DNA of 64,000 nucleotides from Larus michahellis. Its lineage: Eukaryota; Chordata; Aves; Charadriiformes; Laridae. This document shows positions 36,960 through 49,239 of this stretch, piece after piece (the stretch's first letter is position 1; each line of letters begins with the position of its first letter). The DNA lies in contig NC_133918.1 of NCBI RefSeq assembly GCF_964199755.1, positions 434,001 to 498,000 of the forward strand. The letters are read 5' to 3'. The translations under genes were made by a program, and so were the position numbers. Under the pieces are notes generated by a model. The model made no database searches. It saw nothing but the letters and a program-made list of their open reading frames with translations, and was not told where the DNA came from.

Positions 36960-37690
36960 GGCTAGCCCCTATAGATGGGGTACAGCCCAGCCCTGAGAGC
37001 TGGGGGGGGGTGTATGTGTATTCCCGGCCCCTCTCCTACAGCTGGGGCAGATCCAGCTGAACCCTGGTCCCTGTAGCTGGGGGGGGAAGAGCGCTGCCCA
37101 CCTTCTCCCACCAGCACCTATAGATGGGATGGCCCTAGTCCTCTGCCCTATAGCTGGGGTCCAGCCAATGTCTCAGTCCCTACAGCCGGGGAGGAAGGTC
37201 CCAGCTCCCCCCCTGTAGTCAGGGAATATCTATGTCCCAGCCCCTATAGCTTGGGGAGACAGGGGTCTCACCCTGTCGCCTATAGCCTGGGTCCGACTGT
37301 GTCCCAGCCCCTATAGCGGGGTCTCCCAGATCCCCCTCTCTATAGTAGGGCCTGGCCGTGTCCCACCCCTTATACCCATAGGGGAGGCTCAGCCACCTCC
37401 CCTATAGCTGGGGCACACCTATACCCCTGCCCATATAGCCAGGGGGATCACAAATACCTCCCCTATAGTTGGGGCACGCCAGCCCCTATATGGGGGGGAT
37501 GTCACAGCCCCCTCCCTCGTACCTGGGGCACACCTATACACCAGCCCCTATAGCTAGGGGGGGTCACAGCCCTTCCCCTATACCCGGGGCACACCTGTAC
37601 CCCAGCCCCTATATTGGGGGTGTCACAGCCCCCTCCCCTGTGGCCGGGGCACACCTACACCGCATCTATACCCCAGCCCCTATAGCCAGG
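36960..37690 (+). repeat. Minisatellite with CCCCTATAGCTGGGG core
   Basis: Some 730 bp of degenerate tandem repeats around AGCCCCTATAGCTGGGG; I count about eleven exact CTATAG cores plus variants, with variable spacers of CACACCTATACCC type. It ends directly at the ZFAND5-like CpG island. Confidence 0.92.
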
Positions 37691-38120
37691 CCCCCGCGTC
37701 CCCGGCTGCCCGCGGGTCCCCGTCCCATCCCCCCCGTCCCCCCCTCCCCGGGGGAGGGCGCTCGGGGGCCGCGGTCCCGCCGGCACCGCCCGCCATGTTT
37801 CCCGGCAGCCCGCCCTGTCCGCCGCCCGCCTGAGCCTCCCGGCGGCCGCCCCGGCCCGGCCCGGCCCGGCGGCCGCCCGCCCGCCTGCCTGTCTCCGCCG
37901 CTGGTGAGTGGGGCCCGGCGCGGCCCAGAGCCCCGGCCCGGGCCCGCCCGACGCCGCCGCGTTAGGCCCCAAAGCCTCGACCTCGATTTCCAGCGCCGGC
38001 GGGGCGCGGGGCCCGGCCGCGGCGGGGGGGGCGAGGCCGGCCTTCCAGCGGGCAGCGCGGCCGAAGGGTGGCGGGGCGGGCGGGCGGCCCGTGGCCTGCC
38101 CTGGCCGGGCGGTGGGTTAG
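37690..38120 (+). promoter_or_regulatory. ZFAND5-like: CpG-island promoter of the ZFAND5-like gene
   Basis: Very CpG-dense block. A non-coding first exon probably ends at 37903 (CGCCGCTG then GTGAGT). No TATA box, consistent with a housekeeping promoter. A second possible untranslated exon is 38362-38438 (acceptor CCCTCTGCAG, donor GTCAGT). Confidence 0.65.
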
Positions 38121-39708
38121 CCTTAGGGCGGAGGGAGCGGTGCAGTTCCCCCGTCGTTCTTCATTCCAGCTGGTTTTGGGGTAAAGCTGTGCGTGTGCCG
38201 CTCGGCTCCTGCTGCAGGTTGCCCATGGGCTACCGGCTAAGGGAGAGCTGAACTGGTCCCAAGTCTCAGCACCCGTCGCCTTCTCTCTCCAGGGACGCTC
38301 CAAAGCAGAGGCAACTCCTGAAAATCTGTGGTGGCTACCATCCGTCCGGTTCCCTCTGCAGGGATCCAGCCTGACAGGTCTGCTCCCAGTGGGCCCAGCG
38401 CGGAGGCGGCTCCTGTGGCTGCTGGTGCCAACAGAGAGGTCAGTTTGGGCTGGGAAAGGATTTCTGGTCTGGTAATGGGAACACCGGCCTGAGCTCTGCA
38501 AGGGGAGCCCTGAGTGCGGAGTGGAGATTCCTATCGCCCAGCTGAGGACAAGGAGGAACGAACCAGAGCTGATCCACCTCCATCCCACGGGAGTGCTCTT
38601 GGGAGGGTAATTATTTCTTGTTCCTCTTGTTTTATTGGAGCAAGTCCTGTAGGAGCATGAAAGAAAGCGGCAGAGTTTGTCTGTGAAGTGGTGGATGCTT
38701 TGTGCGTCCCACAAAGGGGATCGCTTGTGGTGCTCCCAGTCTTTGAGCTGGAACCACCTGTGCCCGCTGCAGTCCCCTGAACGTCCTCTCCCCTTGTCCT
38801 CTGTCGAAGCTGGATCAGCTGCAGCTGCGTTGATCACACACATCTGAATTGGTGTTGGTTGTTGCCGGGAGTTACTGCTTACGGTTCTGGTTTGAAGGGG
38901 TGTGGTGCAGTTTGACCATGAAAATGCTACACCATGTGTGGCTGGAAGGGGCCACTTCCCGGGTCTGGAGGTGACTGCGTGTGATCCAGAGATAAGTTAT
39001 TAAGATTAATTTTAAAAGTAGGTTTCACTGTGCCTGCTGCTTCCCCTGGGAAGGTGTTCCAGAATCGCATCTTACTGCTGGAAAGAAACCTTATCCAGCC
39101 AAACTATGCTAACGTTCCCTTTGTCCGCCAGCATATGTCAGGAAATACAGGAGTCGGTCAAAACTGAGAGTGAGTGAGTTCTTTTTGCATCACTTACATC
39201 ATCTTCCTGAGAACTAAAAAAGTAAAACAGTCTTGAAATGAAAAAAAATGCTGCTAAGTGCAAACTGTGACTAACAAGGCTGGACGCTAGCTGTTTGAGT
39301 GGTGTTCTTTGTTTCGGTGTTTGCAGGAGTCATTAGTGGCGCTGCGATGGCCCTTCTTGTTACCGTTGGTGAGACGATCGCTGGGGTGTAACATGTGTGT
39401 CCTCACCGGGTGCTTAGGGAGCCTCGTGGTGCGAGGAGGGGACACCGGGGGCTCCTGTTGATGTTTCCTCCTCCTGGCAGCTGAGCCCTGGGTGGCCCCA
39501 GGACCCGGGTCCCCCGGCTGCTTATGAGCCCTGCGTCCCACTGAAGGGACCCAGATCGCGTTGTTGTGCACGTGCAGGATTTGGCCTCCCTTGGGATCCT
39601 TTGTGCTCCTTCCTGATCAGATGCAGCCGACAACGAGCGAGCGCTCTGACCCTAACAGCTGTCTCCGTTTGGTTCCTGTTTGTAGCTTGGTGCCTTGGAG
39701 GAGAGAGG

Positions 39709-39859
39709 ATGGCTCAGGAGACGAACCAAACCCAGGTGCCTCTGCTCTGTACCACGGGCTGTGGATTTTATGGCAGCCCCCGCACCAACGGGATGTGCTC
39801 CGTTTGCTATAAGGAGTTTCTGCAGAGACAGCAGAGCAGTGACCGGATAAGCCCCCCAG
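39709..39859 (+). CDS. ZFAND5-like: ZFAND5-like coding exon 1, A20 finger
   Basis: Starts [14 protein letters not shown] and carries the whole A20 zinc finger ([11 protein letters not shown] to CSVCYKEFL). The first coding exon begins at 39686, with 23 bases of 5' UTR. Confidence 0.95.
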
Positions 39860-42800
39860 GTAGAGGATTTTTGTCCATGAAATCTCTCTTAAATGGGTGC
39901 CTGGATGCAAACTGTGTTAGGCAACTGGGATAGAGCACGGTACTGGTACTGACACATTTACTCCCTCCTGGAAAACTCCTGTCTTTCCCTTCTTGTGTAG
40001 ACCCAAGCCTCTAAATCAAAGACCCCTGAGCCTTTGGACGTTTCTGTTCCCTGTGAGGGGTCAGTTGTCTTCCCAGTCCCAGATGACTGGAAGCCCTGAC
40101 CCAGCCGGCACCTTCCAGGAAGCTGTAAAACTTCACTTGCACTAACAGTGGCCCAGGTTTTTAGCTATTACCTGCTCCCTGAGTTAGGTGCTGACTGCTG
40201 GGAACCACACTAGATTCCTGAAATGAAATTTTATTTGGGAAGAATTTGGCCTTTTGGGTTTGCATGATTTTTTTTTTTTTTTTATCTTGACAGGGTTGAC
40301 AATTAAAAGCAATGAAATCAAAGGTCTGTTTCTTGCAGCTAAACAGAGCTGACATAGCACCGAGCTGGGAGGCAGCTAGGTGCACAGAAAGGATGCTCTT
40401 TCCATCGTTAGCAGGATTTTCTTTTGCTGAGAGTTTGTGCAGATGCCGCATGTGCAGCCTTTGCTATACTGGTGAGAAACGCCTTCTAGAGATCTTCCGC
40501 AGCTTTGTTCCCGAGTGTAATAATGGTTTTCCTTGAATTACCCACCTAAAATATATATTAGAAACACAGCCTGTCCTGACAAAGGGGTTTTCTAAAGACC
40601 CTGACTTAGATCCTCAGCTGACATAATAAACCAAGATGTCACTATCGAAGCCAGTTCCTTTCAGCACATGAGGATCTGGTTCTTAGACCTTGGAGAAGCT
40701 GCAAAGTAACATTGAGTTCAAGGTATGTTGGTAACTGCAGCGCTTTCATTTATACCGACAGGAGAATATTTATGCCGATGCAGAGTTTGCTTTGTGATGC
40801 TGAGGAAAAGACGGGAAAGCAAAGAAGGAGGGAGGTGTCATGGGTGACCGAAGTCAGATTTTACCAGATGTTAAAAAAACCACGCAGTAATGGAAGGGAT
40901 TCAGCACAATAACTCCTGCGAATAAACCCGCATCCCTCAAAAGGGAGCTCGCAGATCCCGGGAGCTGAACAGGTCTCTGTAAATGAGGCCTGCAGCTCTC
41001 AGGAGGATGAGCAGGGGTGTTACGATCCTGGTAACATAGATCAGTCATTCCTGATCTCCTGTAAGAATGGCTGCATTGGGTCACAGTGAGATCCATCCAG
41101 CTATGATGTGTTGTCCCCACAGAGACCTACACACAAATTTGGAGGGGAGAGTATAAGAGCGGGGATCTAGGAGCCATCCCGACCAGAGTGCGCCCTCCCA
41201 GCTCCTGGTAGGGAGCTGAAAGTGCTTATCCTGCTTTCTTCTTGGCTGTCAAGCACCCGAGGAACTTGCTGACATTTTCAAGCATTTACCAAGTCTGTGT
41301 TCTTGTTTTGTAGCCCCCAGTGGTCCCAACGGCAGCCCCATGGCTTCAGATTCAATTGCAGGGCAGCGTGCAGAGGGAGACTCCACGCCTGAGGACGCGA
41401 AAGCCAGGTAGGGGTGTAGTCTGTGGGGTGGGGGATCTGGAGCTGTGCTAAAAACCAGCCCTGGGACTGAAGGGGCAGGCTCTCATCCTTCGTATGGCCA
41501 AGGGGATCTGTAAATCAGGCTGCATCAAACACTCTTCGTTGTGACCCTGGTTTATCTGGAAGACTGAGATGTCCCTGATGATGGCGACTGTGTAGAGTCA
41601 GGTACCAGTGGGTGGGTAGTAAATTAAAACCTGTAGTAAACTAAGTGGCATCCTGGTTCTTGTGGAGCCAGCGCACCTTGTCTGTCATGAGCTGTCTAAA
41701 ACTGCTGGGCTTCAACTAAGTGAAAGAATCTGGTGATGATCCAGCCTGGGAGCTGTGACAGCAGGATTAGGGACCTTGGTCACGTTTGATGGGAAGGAAG
41801 ATAGTGCTGCATTGAGCTCTACCATCGCATTACAGTCCTGACTCATAACTCTGTTTCCCTGTCCTTGGACTTGTTTGGATGGGCTGTTGCCTTGGCTTTG
41901 CGATATAATTGGGTGGAAAAGGAAACTGAGATCATCACGGATTCATTCCATTTATGTCTATGAAGAACTTTGATCCCAAATCTCAAGGGGAATTGGCCTG
42001 CTGTACTCCTGAGCTACCTCTGGGTATAATGAAATTAACTTTATGGGCTGAAGATCTCTCCCACATAACTGTTCATCAAAAGAAAATACTTGTGTTTAAT
42101 CTATGGGTGGTTTGTTTGTTTGTTGCAAATGCTCCCAGCGCCCAAACTCCTGTGACCCATCAGATGACAGCCATGAGCATATCCAGAGAAGAAAACAGCA
42201 GCGAGACAGAAGAATTCATCAAGACAGAAGAAGCCTCGGCAGCATCCTCCTCATCAGGTAGATGGTTTGGCCTTTGCGCAAGTCTGAATGACACCGGTCT
42301 CGCAAGTCGGTTGGAGCAGCAAGTACGATACTGGCCACTAACTCCAGGGGACGATTGTTACCTCCCGGCAGTAAAGATACACCTAGCAGGAGAGCTGAGG
42401 AGAAAACGGTTTGTCTGATTCTGAAACAGGGAGGAGAGAAAATGCTGTGCCTGAGGGCAGGCCGATAGAGATTGCTTTGTGGGTTGAGGGCTGAGTAGCT
42501 GCCAGCCCTCACTCGCTGGCAGGAGGATAATCTTCCATGACGCCTATCCTAGCGAATGGCAGAAAGCCCGGAGCGTCCCACAGTCTCCTGCACGGCTGTT
42601 GTTGGCTGCATTTCCCTGCCATCTCTGGAGGGAGGAAAGGAGATGGATCCAGTGTAGTCTGGGGAGAGAGAGACGTGTTTGTGATGGTGCCCAGGGACAG
42701 CTGCTGGCCTGATGGTTGTCGTCCTGTGTGATGGGAGGCATACCTGCCCCTCAGAGGGGAGTGTTACTGCTGTTGCTGTGTTTGCAAAGTGGGTACCTCA

Positions 42801-45800
42801 AAGTGATAGAGGAGCTCGGGTGTCGTTGCCCAGCAGGGTGCATCCTGCAGTTGATGAGTTACAGGGTGAGCTGTTGTGTTGCAGCCGAGCCGTAACCAAG
42901 TGACACTGCATTGGAGACGCCCTCCTTTAGTTCAACTGACAGTTCGCTTGCCTTCAAAGCTAAAAAAAAACCCCTGAATTGTTGGTTGCTAAAAAAACAG
43001 GCTGTAGTCACCGCACATGACTGCGCATTTTGGATTTGGTAATCCCTGGCCTGCAAGCCCAGGAGACAATTTATAACAGGCAGGTGAGAGACTGTTTGGT
43101 GAAAGAGAGGGGTGGGAGAGACTGCCCCTTTCTTCTGATTTAGAAAGCTGTTTAGGGTCAGATCCACAAAGCTGTCGCTGCCTCTGCCTCCTGTCTGACA
43201 GTCCTCCTCTGTCCTCTCTCTGACTCTGACTGTCTCCTTAGCCCGATTTTCAGAGCCGCGTGCGCTGCAGGTGTGTATCTGCTAGCAGTTGGAGCTCCTC
43301 CCTCCTGTTGACTTCTCTAGCCTGCTTGGGTACTGTAGGAAATCCCGCTAAGCATCAGTGACCTTTAACAATCTGGCTTTCAGAGCTCAGTTTTCCTTTT
43401 GGTAGATTAGAGGCAGCGATGAGTATCTGTGTAAAGCGTTCTGAGACCTACATATGAGGAACACTTACATAAGAGTCAGCAAAAATAATTAGTAGTACTT
43501 ACAAGGGGTTAACTTTTTTTTTTCCCTGTGAAGATTAACTCCAGGCTCAGCTGTGCAGTTGAGTTACTGTACATCAGCTAAGCTGTAGTGACTATCCAGA
43601 TGCATGCTTAACCTATGGCAAGCACCAGGTAATTCTACTTATTACCTTTTCTCAGCCGGAGCTAAATGGCATCACGTTACCTTATGTGTGCCTTAACTAA
43701 ACTGTAATATCTCCTTGGTGTTTCTGGGCCTTGGACTTAAGGAACTTGAAACGGAGAGAAAACATGAGGCTGTGCGAGGTGTGGGTCTCTGTGGAACAAG
43801 GCAAATCTCACAGCCTGGGGGATGTCGGCCAGGGCAAGGTGCACACAGAGGTGTCTGGCAGAGGCCCAGAATCACAGGGCACCAAGAAACTCCTGCAATA
43901 AAACAAATGTGTCGCTTGGTTTATCAAGAAGTATAGTAAAACTCTTGTGTCTGTTTCAGGTACCCTGCTTGAAATATCCCAGAACACAGCTGAGGGCAAG
44001 GCAGCTTCAGAAAAACCCAAACAGAAGAAGAATCGCTGCTTCACTTGCCGGAAGAAGATAGGGCTAACTGGTAAGACCCTGGCTGTGGGGAAAGCTTGCC
44101 TGTGGCTTAAGTAGTCTGGTTTCGTAGCCCTGCGGGCGGATCTCCTTCTGCTGTGATGCTGCCTGCGTTCAGAGGTTGGTGTGGGTCAGTGGTTGGAAGT
44201 ACCCTCCAAAACGTCTCTTTACATCCGCAAGACAGGTGCTGCAGGGGAGGTAGGAGGGGAGCTCCGACCTGCCAGCAGTGCGGTCCGAGGCAGAGAATGT
44301 GCCGCTCGCTGCCAGGGTCCCTGCCAGCTCTTGGATGCAGGATCGCGGAACTGGATGGAGCAGTGCCTCTCAAGTTATTTCTGCCTGCTCAGCAAAAGCT
44401 GCTTGTAGAAGCAAAGGCAGTGCTCGCTGTGGATCTAATTCTGCTCCTGTTCAAGTCAGTGGTAAAGCTTTCATAATAGTGACATGAACTGAGTTAGACC
44501 CAAACTAGGAAATCCCACTCCAAGACTCGTCCCATTTGTTAACGTTGCTTGGCTTCTGCGTTTAGCTTCCCGAGAGCGGGACGGTGCTCAGCGTTCAGCC
44601 TGTAAAGCTGAAGAGAGAGAGGTACTGAGGTGGTGTCAGGTGACTGGTATCAGTGGGAAAACTGCCCCTGGAAAGGGAAGCAATTAACTTGGTTGTGGTT
44701 TGTTCATAAAAACATCATTCCCCTAAATTGACTCTGGTGTTTAGTGTTTCCGTGGAAAAAGTTAACTCCAGAGCTGTGCAGGTCACGCTGTTGTAGCGAG
44801 GCGCTCGCTTCTTTAGCCTCCTTGGTGCATCCAGCAGCCAGGGACTGCACACACGCTTCCGTGTTCGTCGCATGACTTTGTCAGAGTCTGGCCCCCAGGA
44901 GGTTTGCCCGGTGTCTGGCCCCGTGGAGCCTGAGCTTGCCAGGAGATTTGAGGGTGCTGTCATAGAAGAAATGTGGGTTTATAAGCCTGGGACTGGGCAG
45001 GGTACTCTGTGCCTGGCCTTCAGAACTGCAGGGAGGGTTGTTTTCCTGGATGGGTGTTTCCTTAAGAGCTTCAAACTGTGAGAAGTTTTCCTCTCCTTTG
45101 GGGATCAACTTGCTGTGAACTTGCCGAGAACTCCTGTGAATTCAGGGCATTTAGGGTAAAATGAGTTTTCTCAAATAGGAGTAAACTGGCACCTTGTAGC
45201 AAGGTGTTTGTGGTCTTTACAGCCTGTAGTTGGAAAGGTGTGAAAGGGGAGGGCGTGATTCACTGCCAGTGTGATGGGAGCTGATCTGTTGGCCTGCAGC
45301 AAAACCCTTCCCTGCTCCCTGCCTTAGTTTCCCCATGTGCTGTGATAAGCTTGCGCTTCTGAACAGCATTGTCTCCAAGTGAAGTGCTAAATGATGAATT
45401 TTGAAGCCTAAATAGCTCAAAAGTGATCCTAACGAGGTGAAGGTTTTGCTGTTTGCTGGCTTACTACTGGTCGGTCCAGATGCTGCTGTGTGACGCGTGG
45501 GGAGCCAGCCTGGCTCGGAAGGCTGAGCTCCAGTTCAGGCTGCCTGCTCGCTGCCTGGGGAGCCTGGTCTGGATTACCAATCTGGCACTCTGCGGTCCCC
45601 AGCATGTCCCTTGTCCCCGGGGAGCGCAGAGAGCAGCTGCTGTGGGAGCGTTTCCCACTGCCGTGACAGCTGGGGCTGCCCAGAGCATGCGTGTGCTCAC
45701 GGGAGCAGCTAAGCCTGGGGAAACTGAAGAGCAACCCATGGTCTTCCCCCACGCTGAGACTCCCTTTCGCCTGTCGGGGACAGCGGCCCCCTCCCTCGTC

Positions 45801-46073
45801 TGACCCTTTTTCTGTGTTAGTGGAGTTTCCTGGCCTGGCAGGAAGGAGTGGGGGCCCTGCTGCCTTCCCGTCCAGCTGGACAGGGATTAACGCAGCTTTG
45901 TTTCTCTGCTCTTCCTCCCTTCAGGCTTCGACTGCCGCTGCGGGAACCTGTTCTGTGCCATTCACCGGTACTCCGACATGCACGCCTGCCCCTACGACTA
46001 CAAGGCAGAAGCCGCCGAGAAGATTCGTAAGGAGAACCCCATCGTTATCGCTGAGAAGATCCAGAAGTTGTGA
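39709..46073 (+). CDS. ZFAND5-like: AN1-type zinc finger protein 5-like (ZFAND5/6 family)
   Basis: Ubiquitin-binding stress adaptor: in this family the A20 finger binds ubiquitin, and ZFAND5 stimulates 26S proteasome activity in the cytosol. Coding exons 39709-39859, 41315-41408, 42139-42257, 43960-44070 and 45925-46073 have consensus splice sites and sum to 624 nt, 207 aa (human ZFAND5 is 213). The A20 finger uses Cys14, 18, 30 and 33. The AN1 finger uses Cys148, 151, 162, 164, 169, His172, His178 and Cys180. The C-terminus [17 protein letters not shown] is the family hallmark. The middle keeps the ZFAND5 mark [14 protein letters not shown] (ZFAND5: VTQQMTEMSISRED), which ZFAND6 lacks. The linkers are too different for a bird ZFAND5 orthologue, so I read it as a separate paralogue. 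Exon 1 starts after TGTTTGTAG at 39685. Confidence 0.93.
41315..41408 (+). CDS. ZFAND5-like: ZFAND5-like coding exon 2
   Basis: Encodes the Ser/Pro linker starting [14 protein letters not shown], aligned with ASGSNSPTSDSAS of ZFAND5. Confidence 0.92.
42139..42257 (+). CDS. ZFAND5-like: ZFAND5-like coding exon 3
   Basis: Encodes the ZFAND5-specific [14 protein letters not shown] segment and an acidic Ser-rich stretch. The acceptor follows a GTTTGTTTGTTTG pyrimidine/T-rich tract. Confidence 0.92.
43960..44070 (+). CDS. ZFAND5-like: ZFAND5-like coding exon 4, first part of AN1 finger
   Basis: Encodes [19 protein letters not shown]; the KPKQKKNRC entry to the AN1 finger is the family signature. 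Confidence 0.95.
45925..46073 (+). CDS. ZFAND5-like: ZFAND5-like coding exon 5, AN1 finger and C-terminus
   Basis: Encodes [20 protein letters not shown] through the conserved C-terminal tail; stop TGA at 46071-46073. Confidence 0.95.
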
Positions 46074-46735
46074 AGGGGGCTGAGCCGCTCAAACTGCAGA
46101 CAGGTGGCCTGGTGCTCCTCTCCTTCTTCCCAGCCTTCCTGCTCTTCCTCCCAGCCCCATCAGTGGTGCAATGGGGATTCCAACAGCACACAGCAACCAG
46201 CACCCGGACATAGGGACTTCTCACACCTCCTTGGCAGACACTTGCTGTTCCTTCTTTCCCTTCCTGCCTGTCTGACAGCCACAGCCCAGCCGATCCCTTC
46301 TTGACCAGCTTCCCAAGGGAAAAGGGACTGTCCTGCCCTGCCGCTCCAGTGCTGAGACCTTTGGACTTGTCTTCTGCCGGCGCAGTTTGCGTGGCGCGGG
46401 CAGCCAGGCTCTTCCAGGCAGCCTTTCCCTTCATCCAGCAGCTCCGAGTCCTGTGAAACCACCCAGGACTTGTGGCTGGAGCCTGTCAGCTGCTGCTGGA
46501 CTTTGTTCCCTCTGCCCTTCCATTTCTTTGTGGCGGATGTAAAACCGGGAGCCGGGGAATCCCGGCAGCAAGGCTGCCCTCTGCTCCCGAGAGGTGTTTG
46601 GTCTCAGATGCAGAAAAGAGGATTCTGTAGTTTTAACGCCCCAAATACCCCTCCCTTTGAGACGCTGTTGTTGAAGCACCGGGATGGTTAGGCAGCAGGG
46701 CACCAGCACAGTAAAGTTATTTTGTGGCTTGAAGC
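46074..46735 (+). other. ZFAND5-like: Probable ZFAND5-like 3' UTR
   Basis: Non-coding sequence after the stop with no other gene. The nearest poly(A)-like signal is AGTAAA at about 46711, a weaker variant; the end is uncertain. Confidence 0.4.
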
Positions 46736-46739
46736 AATG

Positions 46740-48925
46740 TAGACACGCTCCAGCCGCAGGTCAGGGCCTTTAGGAAGGTACCACTCGCTGCCTCTTGCCA
46801 CAGGGAGGGAGCCGGCCAGGCTTGCTGCGGCCAGGGATGTGGCTGGACACCCTTGCACCAGCCTCCTGTGCTTCAACACCCCCTGAATAACTGCTGGCCC
46901 CTTCCCAAGCGAGGTTTGTTGTAACACAGCAGCGCCTGCGCCTCTCCTCTCCCCTCCACTCCCTGCCTTCTGCCTTACACGAGTCTTTCTCATCAGGGTT
47001 GTGCACAAAGCTCAGATCGCCAAACCTCCGCTTCCTTTCCTGTCCCTGCATGCAGGCAGACGGCGGGGACCCTTCCTCCCCCGTGGGCCTCGCTGATACT
47101 CGGTGACAGCTTTTCTCCCTGTGAGCACGTTGGCTCGGGAAGCCCACCCAGCTGCCCTGCTCTCCTGTCTCCCTGCTTGTCCCCATGGGAGGAGAGGCAG
47201 AGCCAGATGCAAAACGCTCCAAAAGATGGACAGAGGGATGTGGGACACAGGGAAAGGCACATGGAGGGCTGCAGGGTGCACGGAAAGTCAGGAGGAGGAT
47301 CCTGGGGTGCCCATAAGCACAGGCAAGGGCTTTCAGAAAGGCCTGTGGAGAGCCCCGGGGAGCAGCGAGAGGCACTTGGGAGGGCTCTGGGCCCTCTGAA
47401 ACACTCATAGAGGTCTCAGGGTTTCTGGAAGACTCAGGGAGGGCTCTGGGGTAGAAGAGGAGGTGAAAGGAGAGCTTTGGGGTACACTGAAAGCGCTTGG
47501 GTGCCCTAAAAGGCACTTGGAGTGCTCTGGGGCGTGCACACACACATGGAGGGCTTTGGGGTGCAGGGAAAGCCAAATGCCAGGCTTGGGAGCACTCCAG
47601 AAAAAACGTGGAGGTCTCTGAGGCTGTTAGAAAGGATAACGCGGGGCTCAGGTACACAGCGCAAGGCAGGCGGAGGCTCCCGGGGCACACTGAAAGCCTC
47701 CTCCACACCATGCAGGGTCTGTGCCCACCTTGCCGGGGAGGATTCTCCTCTCTGGGAACGCCAGGAGTGGGGCTGCAGCCATGGTGCTCCTGGCGGTCTC
47801 GCAAACAGAGAAACACGGACAGGTCCTGAGGGAAAAGCAGCGGCCTCTGCCCCACTTCTGGCCATCCCACGCTTTGGAAGCGTTTCCCTCTGCATCAGCT
47901 CGTATAAGGGCGTCGGGGAGCGGTGCTGCAGGGGCTGAAGCAGCAGCCAGGAGAAGTCACGGCAGCTCCTTCCAAGTGTGAGTTTGTTCCCTGGTTTATG
48001 GCAATTCTGCCCCAGTGATTGCAGGGGGATTGTTCCGAAGGCTTTAGTTTTCCTGTCTGATTTCAGCCAAAGCGGTGTGTGCCTTGCGGCAGCTATCATC
48101 ATATGGTGTTGCTGGGAGGATTCGGACCTCCAAAAATGATGCAAATCTCCTGGCAGCGCGGAGCAGAGGCGAGGCTGGGTCCCGCCAGCCTTTTCCTCAA
48201 GTTTGTGCTTCTGGGCAATATAAGCGTCACGTCCGGAGCACGCGAGTGGTAGCACGTTTCAGTGCTGGGACGCACCTGGGCCGTACGTGCGGTGCCGGTG
48301 GTGCGTGGCGAGGCTGGATTTCGCCATTGAGGTTTTGGCTGAGAACGAGCCGTCGCTCTGGAGGGGAAGAGTTGTGAGAAATTGCCACTGCCCCTTGCCT
48401 TGCATTCACACGAAGGGCGCGAGTCCCTGGGGAGGGAAATCGGCTCCCGCGGATGCAACGGGAACCAAAAGGGGCAGCCGCCTGCTTTTCCACCACCTAC
48501 CTTTTTCCCTTTTATTTTTTTTTCCTCTTCAGAAGTGTAAATATTAATACAGTCTAGTTTGCTTGGCTGCTGTGGATGGTTCATTACGGGCACGCATGTG
48601 TCACACAGCGTCTCAGCACTGGGCTCCTGTGGGGCTCTGTGCCTCAGTTTCCCCACGGCTAGGTAACTAATGGTGCCCGGTGCTGGCACCTGGCATCCTG
48701 GGGCCGTATCCAGCACTCCTGAGGGACCAGAATTCCTTCTTGGTGGGGGAGCTGCCATCTCCACCCGCGTTTTCAGGGCGGGAGTGGGACCCCACGGTGC
48801 TTGTGAAGCCGGGATGGGTGGCGGGGTTGAGCCCGGGCCTATGGTCCCACCGGGGCCTAGGCCCGGTCTCAACCGCCCCCACACACCCCGGGGTCCATTT
48901 TAAGGGTTTGGCATCTGGATGAAGG
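46740..48925. other. Spacer between ZFAND5-like and ABHD17A
   Basis: No supportable gene. The long minus-strand frame at 46770-47870 lies largely over a minisatellite. 48480-48560 is T-rich. Confidence 0.6.
47225..47710 (+). repeat. Degenerate minisatellite, about 33-bp unit
   Basis: Imperfect repeats of the type TGGAGGGCTTTGGGGTGCA followed by GGAAAGCAC, about fourteen units, more diverged than the other arrays. Confidence 0.75.
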
Positions 48926-48929
48926 GGGG

Positions 48930-49220
48930 GCGGTCGTGGCCACGCGTGAGCTCCGTGCGGGGGTTCGTTCCCGCTCTCCGTCCCTCGGCGCCGGCAGCCC
49001 TGAGGCTGGGGGGGGGGATGAGGCGGCCCCGGTGAAGGCCGCGCCGTTCCCTTGGCAACGTGGGGGCGGGGCGTTGGCGCCACTTCCGGGAGGCGAAGGG
49101 GCGGGGCCAAGCAGTGCAGCGCCGCCCCCGCCTCGGAGGACCCCACCGGCCGCCCGTCCCTTCGGCAGCCCCGGGCGCGGGGGGGGGGCGGTGGGGGCCG
49201 GACCGGAGCATGTCCAGGTA
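48930..49220 (+). promoter_or_regulatory. ABHD17A: CpG-island promoter of ABHD17A
   Basis: CpG-dense block with stacked motifs: an X-box-like GTTCCCTTGGCAAC (49046-49059), GC boxes, an E2F-type TTGGCGCC (49074-49081) overlapping an ETS-type CACTTCCGG (49081-49089), and another GC box at about 49098. No TATA. A non-coding exon 1 may end near 49217; its donor (GTACTG) is weak, so this is uncertain. Confidence 0.6.
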
Positions 49221-49239
49221 CTGGGGGCGGGGGGGGTGT

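Noticed and set aside
46770-47870. 366-aa minus-strand frame
   Set aside because: Much of it lies over a degenerate minisatellite; the translation is repetitive and matches nothing known.
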